A stretch of DNA of 64,000 nucleotides from Maribellus comscasis (GCF_009762775.1 NZ_CP046401.1:7700001-7764000), one strand, 5' to 3'; positions 9,988-19,159 are shown, numbered from the stretch's first letter. Numbers and translations are program-made. The notes: a model not told the origin generated them from the sequence alone.

Positions 9988-10026
9988 AATGGTGCTCCGC
10001 TTCCTGTATACCAAAGGAGCACCATT
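9988..10026 (-). terminator. Strong stem-loop directly after PUL1 susD
   Basis: AATGGTGCTCC at 9988-9998 pairs perfectly with GGAGCACCATT at 10016-10026, an 11-bp stem with a 17-nt loop. It begins 12 nt after the susD stop on the transcribed strand. The bases after it (AATTTTAC) are only a weak U-tract. It may therefore protect the susCD message or partly attenuate transcription into the enzyme genes instead of ending it. PUL2 has an equivalent at 58634-58671. Confidence 0.7.
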
Positions 10027-10037
10027 CTTTTTACTAT

Positions 10038-11753
10038 TTACCATCCGGGATTTTGCTCCAAATTAGGATTTAAAGTAATTTCATCCTGCGGAATAGAATA
10101 AAGATAATCCTGACTCTCCCTAAATTGATAGCCATTGGGTAATTGAGTAGAAAGATAATCTATAAGTCCATTTTCATCAAGTGTTGGATAAAAATCCGGA
10201 AACTCCTCTGAATTAAAAGGATAGCCTTTTAATCTCTTTCCTTTGAAAAGGGAATGAGCGGCCCATCTCATAAAATCCATTTCCCGAAATCCTTCAAGAG
10301 CTAACTCAACCCTTCTTTCCCTTCGAATCTCATAAAGCTCGTCAGAAACAGAATATCCATAGTCAACAGGACTATAATCCGATTCTTTAGGATTGACTGC
10401 AAAGTCAGGCATTCCTGCTCTTTCACGTAATAAATTAAGTTGGGCATACGCGATCGTATTGTCAAGTTCGTATTTAGCTTCGGCATAATTTAACAGTACT
10501 TCACCATATCTAAAATAAATATGTCCTGTTTCACTTCTACCTTCCGACATTTTCCCTGCTGCCGGTGATTCCGGATTTGACGATTTTTTGATTTGAAATC
10601 CTGTTACAACAAGTTCCAAAGCTCCTCCGTTTACATTTGGCATGGAAAAAACAATATTGTCAGAAACTGAAGCCATTACATCTCCGGGAATCCAGATTGA
10701 GGACTTTAAACGGGGATCACAATCCTCTGCGATTTTAGTTAAAAAATCATTCCCTTTGTTTGTTTTACTATGTTCGATATAATCATACGGTTCGCCATTT
10801 TTTCCCAGATACGAAGAAATTAATTCCATCGTTGCACTGCTTCCCGTGGGAGATTTTACCAGCCGGTACTGGGAACTGTTTGACATTCCTTCGTCCGCAT
10901 TATAAGCTTTATAAAACAAAACTTCATTAACGTCAGACATGTTATCAAATCCAAACATTTTGTAATAGTCTTCGGAGGGTTTTCCGGTATTATAAACACC
11001 TACTGAATAACTTCCATCCATTAATTCTTCTGCCGCATCAACACAGGCCTGAAAATATTTATCAGGATTTGCTCCGGATGTACCGAATGGCGTATTGGCA
11101 TGATATTTTTGCCATGTTCCTTCGTACAAAGCAACCCTTGTTTTTAAAGCAAGTGAGGCCTCTTTATTGATTCTGTTGTTTCCGGCTTCCTCTCTGGTAT
11201 TCAGATATAAAAGCGCTTTATCTAAATCTACCAATATTGAATCAGCGATCAATGTTCTGGGCTCTCTTGGTTTCATCAATTCATCTTCATCATCAAGTTG
11301 CAACGCTTTTGAATACCATGGCAAGTCTCCATATTTCTGTAATAAGTCAAAATAATACCAGGCCCTGAAAAAATAGGCCTCACCCAAAAAATGTTTATAT
11401 TCATCAAATTCACTCTCACATTTTCCGTAATTTTCGAGAAAAATATTTACATTCCTCAAATTACTCCATTCATTCTTCCAGTTTCCTGTTCTTAATGTTC
11501 TCTCTCCATTCAAAATAGTATTTGGAGATGAAGTTAACATATTGTCTGAATTCATATCCGCATCAACTATTATTGATGATGGAAGAGTCGGATAAAACTG
11601 CAACATATAGTTTTCCAAATCTGTTGATGTTTTCCAGTAATCATCCATACTGATCTGGTCTAAGGGTTGCAGGTCAATAAAATTTTCACAGGAACTAATT
11701 AACAACACTGTGGCAACAGCCAATATGATTTGGGTATATTTTAAATTTTTCAT
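10038..11753 (-). CDS. SusD/RagB-family glycan-binding lipoprotein (PUL1)
   Basis: A 571-residue SusD homologue. The signal ends in a lipobox (LLISSC, C22). Family hallmarks include the early LQPLDQISMDDYWKT segment, TPR-like helices (FLGEAYFFRAWYYFDLLQKYGDLPWY) and the C-terminal block RRERRVELALEGFREMDFMRW. SusD proteins sit on the cell surface, bind the oligosaccharide and close over the paired SusC barrel. The gene starts 17 nt after the susC stop, the usual tight susC-susD pairing. Glycan specificity cannot be read from the sequence. Confidence 0.95.
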   Translation of the reverse strand: MKNLKYTQIILAVATVLLISSCENFIDLQPLDQISMDDYWKTSTDLENYMLQFYPTLPSSIIVDADMNSDNMLTSSPNTILNGERTLRTGNWKNEWSNLRNVNIFLENYGKCESEFDEYKHFLGEAYFFRAWYYFDLLQKYGDLPWYSKALQLDDEDELMKPREPRTLIADSILVDLDKALLYLNTREEAGNNRINKEASLALKTRVALYEGTWQKYHANTPFGTSGANPDKYFQACVDAAEELMDGSYSVGVYNTGKPSEDYYKMFGFDNMSDVNEVLFYKAYNADEGMSNSSQYRLVKSPTGSSATMELISSYLGKNGEPYDYIEHSKTNKGNDFLTKIAEDCDPRLKSSIWIPGDVMASVSDNIVFSMPNVNGGALELVVTGFQIKKSSNPESPAAGKMSEGRSETGHIYFRYGEVLLNYAEAKYELDNTIAYAQLNLLRERAGMPDFAVNPKESDYSPVDYGYSVSDELYEIRRERRVELALEGFREMDFMRWAAHSLFKGKRLKGYPFNSEEFPDFYPTLDENGLIDYLSTQLPNGYQFRESQDYLYSIPQDEITLNPNLEQNPGW

Positions 11754-11770
11754 AAGAATTATTTTAAGGT

Positions 11771-14700
11771 TTAATATGTAATGGTTAAGCCTAATGAGAA
11801 AATCCTGTCGGCACCATAAGTTAAACGGCCTTCTCCCTGCGTTCCCTGAAAGCTTCCACCTCTCGGATAACCCACCGGGGCAACTGGATCGATTCCATTT
11901 GGCAAATCACTGAATGTCAACAGGTTTTCGCCGGAGAAATACACTCTCATTTTTTGTAAATGCAATTTTGAAATAATGTTATCAGGCAGCGTATAACCTA
12001 TTTGAATATTCTGTAATCTCACCCAGGATGCATTCTGTAAATAACGTGTATTCGGGTAAATCTTATTCTTATTGTTTTCTGATGCATTTAAATAGGGTCT
12101 TGGCCAATATGCATCCGTATTTATATTTGCTTCACCTTCATAAAGACCGCTGTATTTTGTTCCCGCTTCGTCTCTAAAATAGTCGAGATGATGAGATTGT
12201 AACTGTGTTTCCCACCATCCATTCATAAATCCCCAAAAAATATTTGAACCACTTGAAAAATAAATATCTTTTTTTGCCACACCTTTCCATAACATGGAGA
12301 AATCAAAACCTTTAAATTCCATTCCTGCCATAATTCCGTATTGCCAATGTGGTTCTGAATTTCCAATGATCGATAAGTCTCCATGGTCACTCTTCGTGTT
12401 TTTCCCATTATTAACGTATCCATCATTATTTGTGTCTTCATACTTTATATCTCCAGTATTCCAATTGCTTGCAATATGCGACAGATCGGTTGTTTCCAGG
12501 TAGGCATCCAGGTCTTCCTGTGTCCTGAATAAATCATTCGATGTGTAGCCCCATATTTCTCCCAATTCCTGTCCTTCATACCAGGTAGACAGTGTTCCGG
12601 TAGGATTAAAATATTTGGTGACAACTGATTTATAATCATACAAGTTGAAATTGACGAAATAAGATAATCCGTTATCAAGGTTATCCTTCCAGCTGAGCGT
12701 TAATTCCCATCCTCTTGTTCGGAGTGAAGAGTTATTATCCTGAGGGACACTTGCCCCCAAAACACCGGGTTTTGCTTCTGATGCGCCCACCATATCTGTT
12801 GTGAGTCTTTCATACAAATCAAAATCAGTTTGTAATCTGTTATCCAGAAATGAAATATTCATACCAACATTTTTTGTTGTAGCTGTTTCCCATGTAAGGT
12901 TTCTGTTTACAATTCCAGGTGCCTGAGTAAATCCCACGGGTCTGGTTTCTCCATAATTAAAAACCCAGGCCAACTGGTCGGTATTAATCGTAACCAATTC
13001 GAGATCGCTGTAAGGAGAAACATTTTGATTCCCCAATTGCCCCCAGGAACCCCTGATTTTTAATGTGGTTATGAGTTGTTCGGGGACATTCCAAAATGTT
13101 TCATTATGAATATTCCAACCAGCCGAGAAAGAAGGAAAAAATCCCCATCTGTTGTCTTCTCTAAAAACATATGAACCATCATATCTGACATTCGATTCCA
13201 ACAAATATTTTCCTTTATAATTATAACTCAAACGTGAAAAATATCCTTCTGTCGCCATGTGTGACAAACTTTCGGAGAGAACAGGGCTGCCGGTTGCTGT
13301 TTGCAGGGAGGAGACATCTTCAACGATCAAATTTGTTTTATACCCTTGCATCCAACCGTATTTTCCCTTTTCAAACTGCATCCCTGCCAAAAAGTTAAAG
13401 TGATGGGAATCTTTAATTGAAAACTCATAAGAAGAATAAATATTTGTTGTCCAATATTTATTGTCAGTATGCGTTCGTTCAATACTGTTCGGAGCACTTT
13501 TACCAAGTACTGATGTTGTTTTATCGACGTTGTAAATAAGGACATTTTTATCGATACTGGTGTAAATTCCTGAATAAGAATTGTAAGCAAAATCAACATT
13601 TATTTTCCACCCTTTTAACGGACGAAATTCCATTTTAAAATTGTTCCAGTTGTCAATTTCTTCATTTGTATCAGATCCTCCTTGTTCAATCATCGGAATG
13701 GCAGATGTATGGGTGTAATTTCCCCATCCGTCATACATTGGAGAAATAGGATAGACGATTGATGATATCATACCAAAAAGGAAAGAATAGTCACCATATT
13801 TTGTCATACTTGGTTTCTCTCTGTCTTTTTTTGCTACACGTGTCTCCCAGGAAAAATCCCACCAATCGGCTATTGCCAGATTAACTTTTCCCATTAGGTT
13901 GATTCTGTCAAAAGTATCTGTTCCATAATTCAGTACGCCTTCCTGGCTCAAATACCCGGCAGAAAAATAATAAGACGCATTTTTCGAACCTCCGTGAAAG
14001 GAAAGATCATGTTTGTGGTTGATACTGTGTCCATAAAAAATGTCCCACCAATTATTGTTTGCGTAACTTAAATTGGCATGATCCCATGTATTACCATTCG
14101 GATAAGCGCCAAAAATTGTGGCCCCCTCAGGCCAGTTCGGAATCGATTGTTCTATATAATCCCAATCTTCATTTTGATAAGCAATAATCCTTTCAATAGT
14201 CTCATTACTAAACGGGCTTCCTCCACGATTAGCTCCTGCTTCGTTAAGTGCCCTGACCCATGTATATGAATCTAACGGCTGAGGCAAAGGTTGAGGTGTA
14301 TTAAGAGAAACATTAGCAGAATAGGTAACACTTAGCTTTTTATCCTTTTCTCCTTTTTTTGTGGTAACCAGAATCACTCCGTAAGGAGCCCTTGCCCCAT
14401 ATATCGCCGAGGCCGCTGCATCCTTTAGTACAGATATCGATTCAATATCTTCAGGATTCAGGTTATTAATATCTCCTGGAATGCCGTCGATTAATATATA
14501 GGGTTCCCCTCCATTTAGAGAGCCGGTTCCCCGAATTGAAATATCCATTGTCGCCCCGGGTTGAAATCCTTCCTGGTTATTGATTTCGAAATTCATACCG
14601 GGTGAAATTCCTTGTAATAACTGTGAAACTGTGGGGGCCTGGCGATTGGTCAACTTTTCACTTGTTACAACGTCAACAGCACCTGTCATATTTACCTTTT

Positions 14701-15361
14701 TCTGCGTTCCGTAGCCAATGGCCACAACTTCCTCAATTCCAATTGCATCCGCTTCCATCCTGACATTAATGGTTGTTTGTCCCTCGGCCAAAATTTCCTG
14801 AGTTTTCATACCAACAAATGAAAACTGAAGAGTAACATTAGTTGTAATACCTGACAATGAATACTCTCCGTCCGCACTGGTTACCGTTCCTTGTGTTGTT
14901 CCCTTTACGACTACAGTTACACCAGGCAGCGGCTGCCCCTCAGAATCAATAACTCTCCCTGAAACTGTTTTTTGTTGTTGAGTTGTTTGTTCGTTGTTTG
15001 TTTTCTTTGGAGAAAGAATTATCTGCCGGCCCATTATTTCATACTTTATATTGGCTACATTCTCTATTTCCTCCAGAATTTCGGTTATTTTTTTATTTTG
15101 AAAATCTCCATTTATTCTCTGTTCAACATCAATTTTACCAGTATAAAAAAAGCGGAACTCGCTTTGATTCTCAATCTTTACTAAAAAATCTTCCAGCCGT
15201 AAATTGTCTGCAGAAAGTGTAAGCTTTGTTGTTTGAGAATAACTTTCTGAAGCAAACACTCCGATGAACGAGATTAAAATCAATAAAAATGTTAGTTTCA
15301 TAATTCTTAACATTTTGAATACGCACGGACTAAGCCCATGGATACTTCGTTTTTTTTCCAT
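11771..15361 (-). CDS. SusC/RagA TonB-dependent receptor with STN signalling domain (PUL1)
   Basis: A 1196-residue outer-membrane importer. After the signal peptide (ending about residue 43) comes an STN domain (about 45-115) that contacts FecR-type anti-sigma factors. A carboxypeptidase-regulatory-like domain follows (about 133-215, with GQPLPGVTVVVKGTTQG and FSFVGMKTQE). The linker IEEVVAIGYGTQKK contains the TonB-box region. The plug (about 225-340) carries LIDGIPGDINNLNPEDIESISVLKDAAASAIYGARAPYG in pieces, and a 22-strand barrel completes the protein. The STN domain plus the upstream fecR and ECF sigma genes imply that substrate binding induces this locus. The first ATG is used; an internal Met at residue 21 would still leave a signal peptide. 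Confidence 0.95.
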   Translation of the reverse strand: MEKKRSIHGLSPCVFKMLRIMKLTFLLILISFIGVFASESYSQTTKLTLSADNLRLEDFLVKIENQSEFRFFYTGKIDVEQRINGDFQNKKITEILEEIENVANIKYEIMGRQIILSPKKTNNEQTTQQQKTVSGRVIDSEGQPLPGVTVVVKGTTQGTVTSADGEYSLSGITTNVTLQFSFVGMKTQEILAEGQTTINVRMEADAIGIEEVVAIGYGTQKKVNMTGAVDVVTSEKLTNRQAPTVSQLLQGISPGMNFEINNQEGFQPGATMDISIRGTGSLNGGEPYILIDGIPGDINNLNPEDIESISVLKDAAASAIYGARAPYGVILVTTKKGEKDKKLSVTYSANVSLNTPQPLPQPLDSYTWVRALNEAGANRGGSPFSNETIERIIAYQNEDWDYIEQSIPNWPEGATIFGAYPNGNTWDHANLSYANNNWWDIFYGHSINHKHDLSFHGGSKNASYYFSAGYLSQEGVLNYGTDTFDRINLMGKVNLAIADWWDFSWETRVAKKDREKPSMTKYGDYSFLFGMISSIVYPISPMYDGWGNYTHTSAIPMIEQGGSDTNEEIDNWNNFKMEFRPLKGWKINVDFAYNSYSGIYTSIDKNVLIYNVDKTTSVLGKSAPNSIERTHTDNKYWTTNIYSSYEFSIKDSHHFNFLAGMQFEKGKYGWMQGYKTNLIVEDVSSLQTATGSPVLSESLSHMATEGYFSRLSYNYKGKYLLESNVRYDGSYVFREDNRWGFFPSFSAGWNIHNETFWNVPEQLITTLKIRGSWGQLGNQNVSPYSDLELVTINTDQLAWVFNYGETRPVGFTQAPGIVNRNLTWETATTKNVGMNISFLDNRLQTDFDLYERLTTDMVGASEAKPGVLGASVPQDNNSSLRTRGWELTLSWKDNLDNGLSYFVNFNLYDYKSVVTKYFNPTGTLSTWYEGQELGEIWGYTSNDLFRTQEDLDAYLETTDLSHIASNWNTGDIKYEDTNNDGYVNNGKNTKSDHGDLSIIGNSEPHWQYGIMAGMEFKGFDFSMLWKGVAKKDIYFSSGSNIFWGFMNGWWETQLQSHHLDYFRDEAGTKYSGLYEGEANINTDAYWPRPYLNASENNKNKIYPNTRYLQNASWVRLQNIQIGYTLPDNIISKLHLQKMRVYFSGENLLTFSDLPNGIDPVAPVGYPRGGSFQGTQGEGRLTYGADRIFSLGLTITY

Positions 15362-15374
15362 AATTTTGAATTAG

Positions 15375-15450
15375 TTTGAATAAGTACTAAGATTATTTAT
15401 CAACTACTTTTGAAGAAGCGGAAAGTGCCATTTTCTGCTTCTTTATTTTT
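15375..15450 (+). ncRNA. Candidate antisense small RNA in the fecR-susC gap of PUL1
   Basis: On the plus strand a perfect -7 element TAATTTTG (15361-15368) overlaps the susC start codon. A hairpin downstream (GAAGCGGAAA at 15415-15424 with TTTCTGCTTC at 15432-15441, one G-U pair) is followed by TTTATTTTT. That is the layout of a short RNA of about 75 nt antisense to the susC leader. Such cis-antisense RNAs (DonS type) are known between anti-sigma and susC genes in Bacteroides. No convincing -33 box was found. The -7 match may be a by-product of the A-rich susC leader. Confidence 0.33.
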
Positions 15451-15518
15451 CCTGAGCAGTAAAAACAGGTCGATTGGTTTATTTCATATACATCAATATT
15501 TAGGTTAGACTTGTTGTT

Positions 15519-16505
15519 TTATTTTAGCTTAATAGTAAATACTCTTGTTTTATTATTGAAATTATAGCTTACCGGTGATGCTTTGCTTATCATCTCCATT
15601 ACCTCGCTTATACTCTCCATCTCGATTGTGCCGGTATACCAAACCTGATTTAACCTCGAATCGTTGTACTCTATTTTTACATTGTACCAACGCTCCAATT
15701 TTTTAACTAACGAAGGGAACGGTTCTTTTGAAAAGATAAGTTTACCCTCTTTCCATGAAGTATAAAATTTAGTTTCAACATCAGTGACCAAAAAACCTTT
15801 GTCCGTTTGTTCGGCTTGTTGCCCGGGATTCAGGGTAACTTCATCCTTGCTGTTTTCTCCTTTTAAGCTTACAATTCCTTCTTCCAAAGTAGTTGTGAAA
15901 GAATTGTCATCAGAAAAGGCTTTCACATTAAATGAAGTACCCTTAACTTTCACTTCTCCGTAATTAGTAGAAACAATAAAAGGCCGGTCATTCTTCACCA
16001 CCTCAAAATAGGCTTCTCCAACAAGCTTTACAGGCCTGGTTTTATCAAAACGTGATGGGAAAGAAAGCTTTGTCCCGGAATTTAGCCAAACTATTGAACC
16101 ATCGGGTAAAGTAATATTTGTTCTCGCACCATAAGGACTCGTAACCGTTTGCAAACTCTCACTCAGGTGAACTTCTTCAGGGTTAGTTTGTAAGGAAAAG
16201 AAAATAGTGCTGAATAGCAATCCTGTAATCAATACAGCGGCAATTTTTAATCCCCACGAATATATTTTTATTTTTCGCTGATATGAACGATGCTGCTCCT
16301 CCCGGATAATTTTCTTTATATTTCGAAATAATGATTGATTGGGTTCAACCAACCCGGTATCCTCCCGAAGACTTGTATTCCAAAAAGGTTTTATTTCCTT
16401 AAATATTATGGAATCATTCCTTTTGTCATGAATAAAATCTGTGAGTTTGTTAAATTCGTCGGGATACAGTGTCGAATTGAAATATTTTTTAAATAAATGC
16501 TTCAT
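15519..16505 (-). CDS. FecR-family anti-sigma factor (PUL1)
   Basis: A 328-residue inner-membrane regulator. An N-terminal cytoplasmic part binds the sigma factor, and one membrane segment lies at about residues 87-107. The periplasmic FecR domain includes SPYGARTNITLPDGSIVWLNSGT and VGEAYFEV. The C-terminal DUF4974 domain (KLIFSKEPFPSLVKKLERWYNVKIEY, here in part) receives the SusC STN signal. The gene is 54 nt downstream of the ECF sigma gene and 157 nt upstream of susC. It should hold the sigma factor inactive until SusC signals glycan capture. Confidence 0.93.
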   Translation of the reverse strand: MKHLFKKYFNSTLYPDEFNKLTDFIHDKRNDSIIFKEIKPFWNTSLREDTGLVEPNQSLFRNIKKIIREEQHRSYQRKIKIYSWGLKIAAVLITGLLFSTIFFSLQTNPEEVHLSESLQTVTSPYGARTNITLPDGSIVWLNSGTKLSFPSRFDKTRPVKLVGEAYFEVVKNDRPFIVSTNYGEVKVKGTSFNVKAFSDDNSFTTTLEEGIVSLKGENSKDEVTLNPGQQAEQTDKGFLVTDVETKFYTSWKEGKLIFSKEPFPSLVKKLERWYNVKIEYNDSRLNQVWYTGTIEMESISEVMEMISKASPVSYNFNNKTRVFTIKLK

Positions 16506-16559
16506 TGTTGTGCCTTTGTTTAAGTATTACACAACAAAAAGGATGATCCCTGGTAAAAA

Positions 16560-17141
16560 TTAGAAAAAAAGATAAAAATAAAGTAGCGCTATTAAGCCGA
16601 GCTCTTCAAGTTTACTTTTTAAATAACTGATGGACTGAGAAATATGAAATTCAACGGTTTTTGGAGAAATACCTAATCTTTCTGTAATTTCTTTATGCGA
16701 CAAACCTTCTTTCCGACTGAGGATAAAAACTTCTTTTCGGCGTTCAGGCAGTTCATCAACAATCTCTTCTATTTTTGCTTTCAGATCGTTATACTCTACT
16801 TCTTCAAAAAACTCATACTCTTTTGCAACCGAAAGTTGCTGAATCTTGTCTTTTACTTTTTGATTGTTAAGTCTGCTTCTGAGTTCGTTTAACAGCAAAT
16901 TCCTGGTGATGGTAAAAATATAAGCATTAAAAGTAGAAGCTGACGTAATTTTTTTCCGGTTTTGCCATACCTTCAAAAAAACTTCCTGGAGAATATCGTC
17001 AATTCCGGTTTCGATTTTTAAAAAAGACTTGGAGAAATGATATAACCGGGGATAATAGTAATTGAACAAAACTTCCAGTGATGATTCATTGCTATTGGTT
17101 AGTTCGTTTATTTCCCTGTCCAGATTATTTTTCTTCTCCAT
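16560..17141 (-). CDS. ECF sigma factor, Bacteroidota PUL type
   Basis: A 193-residue sigma-70 family factor. Region 2 is seen as LFNYYYPRLYHFSKSFLK ... DDILQEVFLKVWQNR. Region 4 is a helix-turn-helix with ELPERRKEVFILSRKEGLSHKEI and the recognition helix near GISPKTVEFHISQ. It should direct RNA polymerase to the PUL1 susC promoter when FecR releases it. It is the first gene of the regulatory block. Its own promoter probably uses the TAAGTTTG element 21 nt upstream. The C-terminus ends in a hydrophobic LIALLYFYLFF, a little longer than usual. Confidence 0.93.
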   Translation of the reverse strand: MEKKNNLDREINELTNSNESSLEVLFNYYYPRLYHFSKSFLKIETGIDDILQEVFLKVWQNRKKITSASTFNAYIFTITRNLLLNELRSRLNNQKVKDKIQQLSVAKEYEFFEEVEYNDLKAKIEEIVDELPERRKEVFILSRKEGLSHKEITERLGISPKTVEFHISQSISYLKSKLEELGLIALLYFYLFF

Positions 17142-17161
17142 GAAAACATTAGGTTGCGGTA

Positions 17162-17169
17162 CAAACTTA
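17162..17169 (-). promoter_or_regulatory. -7 promoter element of the ECF sigma gene
   Basis: Read on the minus strand this is TAAGTTTG, a full match to the Bacteroidota -7 consensus TAnnTTTG, 20 nt before the sigma ATG. The expected -33 TTTG box is not evident at 19 nt spacing. It points to a short leader and transcription by the housekeeping sigma factor. Confidence 0.5.
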
Positions 17170-17432
17170 TAAAAATGTTTTAATATCTATTTTCTGAAGG
17201 AGCTGGATTCTTGCTGTCGGATAAATCACATATTTTCTTTAAATACACTTTTTTTCAACTAAGAGTCTATTTTTTCAATCCGTTACTTTTTATCTCGATG
17301 CGAATATTTGCCCTTAAAACTTTGGCGAAAACTTGTATTGTTGTCGGTTGTACACCAAGGCAGCTTAAATATCAACTTGACGATTGGAAGGCAAATACTT
17401 ATCTTAGAATGATAAAAAACCAAATTAAACCA

Positions 17433-18416
17433 ATGAAGATAGAATTTTGTTTAGATAAAATCGACAGCTTTTTACCGTCCATTGCCCGGCAGCTGGGGCT
17501 TCAAATCAAAAACAATTCGTTTGCTTTACCTGAAAAATTAGGGAAAGGTTTTTTTACTCAAGCAGTATTTAACAGTAATCTGGCCATCACCTATTACGAA
17601 ATTAATTTAGATATTCCGAGCACTATAATACGGCACAAAAGCGCCAACAGTGATATTTTACCAATCGTATTCTGGTTGTCAAATGCCGGCGTTACACAGG
17701 AATTAAATACAGAAACAAAAATAATAGGCAAAAATACGCCAAACGGTATCTTTTTCCCGTCAAACAACATGGAGACCAATTACACTTTTCCGGCTGGAAT
17801 CCCGATTAAAAATATTGCTGTGTATATTCACAAAACATGGTTTAAGAAATTTCTAAATCCCCAAAATGATTACATCAACAATTACATTTTAAGGCAAAAC
17901 AACTATTTTCTGTTTGAAGAGATAAACTTTGCCATGGAAGAAGTAATAACAGATATAGAGGCCATTTTCAAAACAAAAGTAAATGATACGCTTGCACCGC
18001 TCAACCTTTATGTTGATACTTTAAAACTTTCCAATTTATTCTTTGAAAAAATTTTACAACGAAAATCAGAAAATACCTTTGTAAATATCAAACCCTACGA
18101 TATTCAAAATTTATTCAAAATAAAGGGGATCATCAGTGATAACTATATCGATTTTCCAACGATGGATTATCTATCAAAAGAATCGCACATGAACGAAAGA
18201 AAATTGCAAAAGTTATTTAAGCAGGTGTTTGGAGAAAGCATATATCAGTTTGCGTTATCGCTGAAAATGAGAGAAGCAAAACGTTTGCTGCAAAGTAAAA
18301 ATTATTCTGTTTCCGAAGTTGGGTATCTGGTTGGATATTCCAACCTCAGTCATTTTAGCCAAAAATTTAGAGAACATGTTGGTATTAGCCCCAAAGCATA
18401 TCTGACATCGCTGTAA
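17433..18416 (+). CDS. AraC-family transcriptional regulator
   Basis: The frame is open from 17211, but the first 74 residues (Phe-rich, no domain) look like translated spacer. The Met at 17433 (MKIEFCLDKIDSF) gives a 327-residue protein of normal size; 17409 is an alternative. The N-terminal two-thirds is a ligand-sensing domain of unknown ligand. The C-terminal about 95 residues hold two helix-turn-helices: MDYLSKESHMNERKLQKLF and VSEVGYLVGYSNLSHFSQKFREH, ending GISPKAYL. It is divergent from the PUL1 sigma gene. It lies upstream of a stand-alone GyrI-like effector domain, so it may control that gene, PUL1, or both. Confidence 0.87.
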   Translation: MKIEFCLDKIDSFLPSIARQLGLQIKNNSFALPEKLGKGFFTQAVFNSNLAITYYEINLDIPSTIIRHKSANSDILPIVFWLSNAGVTQELNTETKIIGKNTPNGIFFPSNNMETNYTFPAGIPIKNIAVYIHKTWFKKFLNPQNDYINNYILRQNNYFLFEEINFAMEEVITDIEAIFKTKVNDTLAPLNLYVDTLKLSNLFFEKILQRKSENTFVNIKPYDIQNLFKIKGIISDNYIDFPTMDYLSKESHMNERKLQKLFKQVFGESIYQFALSLKMREAKRLLQSKNYSVSEVGYLVGYSNLSHFSQKFREHVGISPKAYLTSL

Positions 18417-18433
18417 TGCATTATTCAGACCTC

Positions 18434-18475
18434 CCGAAAAACCTAATATTCATCAACCTAAAAGTCGGTTTTCGG
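18434..18475 (+). terminator. Possible hairpin after the AraC gene
   Basis: CCGAAAAACC at 18434-18443 can pair with GGTTTTCGG at 18467-18475, with one bulged A and a 23-nt loop. It begins 18 nt after the AraC stop. No real T-run follows (ATATTTATT), so it may be a weak terminator or a regulator-binding inverted repeat in front of the next gene. Confidence 0.35.
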
Positions 18476-18520
18476 ATATTTATTATCGTTTTACGGTTAT
18501 TTTATCTTTTTAAGACACAA

Positions 18521-18528
18521 TACTTTTG
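18521..18528 (+). promoter_or_regulatory. -7 promoter element before the GyrI-like gene
   Basis: TACTTTTG fits TAnnTTTG completely and lies 33 nt before the ATG at 18561. The -33 box is weak. It would give the GyrI-like gene and the acetyltransferase their own transcript, separate from the AraC gene. Confidence 0.45.
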
Positions 18529-18560
18529 TTTCATAATTAAAAATTAAAAATGAAACAATT

Positions 18561-19151
18561 ATGAATCTTTTAAAAAACATTCTGCTGGCCCCCATTTTAA
18601 AACAGGGTTACAAAAAAAACCTGGTATCGGGTCCTGAGGTAATTAATTTAGAGAAAAAAAGCTGTATCGGATATTCAATCACGACTTCGCTTAAAGGAAA
18701 CCGAAAAAAAGAGGAAATTCCCCCTTTTTTTCACGACATTTATGATAACAATAAACTAAACAGTTTATGGGGGCAAAATGAACAAAATATGTATTGTATT
18801 TTTGACATGCATCCAAACAGCCAGGATTTTGATTACTATATTGCTACTGACAAAAAAGCAAAGCACCACAGTTTAAAATACGCTGAAATCACTCTTCCAA
18901 AAGGGAAATATGTAAAGGTAGAATTAATGAAAAAAAATCATTCGGCAGTTAGTAAAATAATGATGTACCTGCGTGCAATCTGGCTTGAAGCAAATGGCTA
19001 CAAAGCTGCAAACAGCCCGGCTTTTATTTTATACGACAAAAGATTCCATTCAAATTACAAACAACACGGCTGCATTGATGGAAATTATCCGGGGGAACCA
19101 ATTGCTTCATTTTTTATACCACTGGAAGACGAAAAAACTATTTCAGCATAA
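18561..19151 (+). CDS. GyrI-like small-molecule-binding (AraC effector-binding) domain protein
   Basis: A 196-residue protein with a single GyrI-like/SOUL-type effector-binding domain. Visible are the opening SCIGYSITTSLKGN, the DMHPNSQDFDYYIATD segment and the ending in PGEPIASFFIPLE, which resembles the C-terminal strand of this family. Such domains bind hydrophobic or cationic small molecules. They occur fused to AraC or MerR DNA-binding domains, or alone. Here it is alone, 144 nt after an AraC gene, and may act with it or simply sequester a toxic ligand. The acetyltransferase starts 8 nt after its stop, so the two form an operon. Confidence 0.75.
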   Translation: MNLLKNILLAPILKQGYKKNLVSGPEVINLEKKSCIGYSITTSLKGNRKKEEIPPFFHDIYDNNKLNSLWGQNEQNMYCIFDMHPNSQDFDYYIATDKKAKHHSLKYAEITLPKGKYVKVELMKKNHSAVSKIMMYLRAIWLEANGYKAANSPAFILYDKRFHSNYKQHGCIDGNYPGEPIASFFIPLEDEKTISA

Positions 19152-19159
19152 ATAAAAAC

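Noticed and set aside
17211..17432. N-terminal extension of the AraC regulator
   Set aside because: The 74 extra residues are Phe- and Lys-rich without a domain. The protein from 17433 has the normal length.
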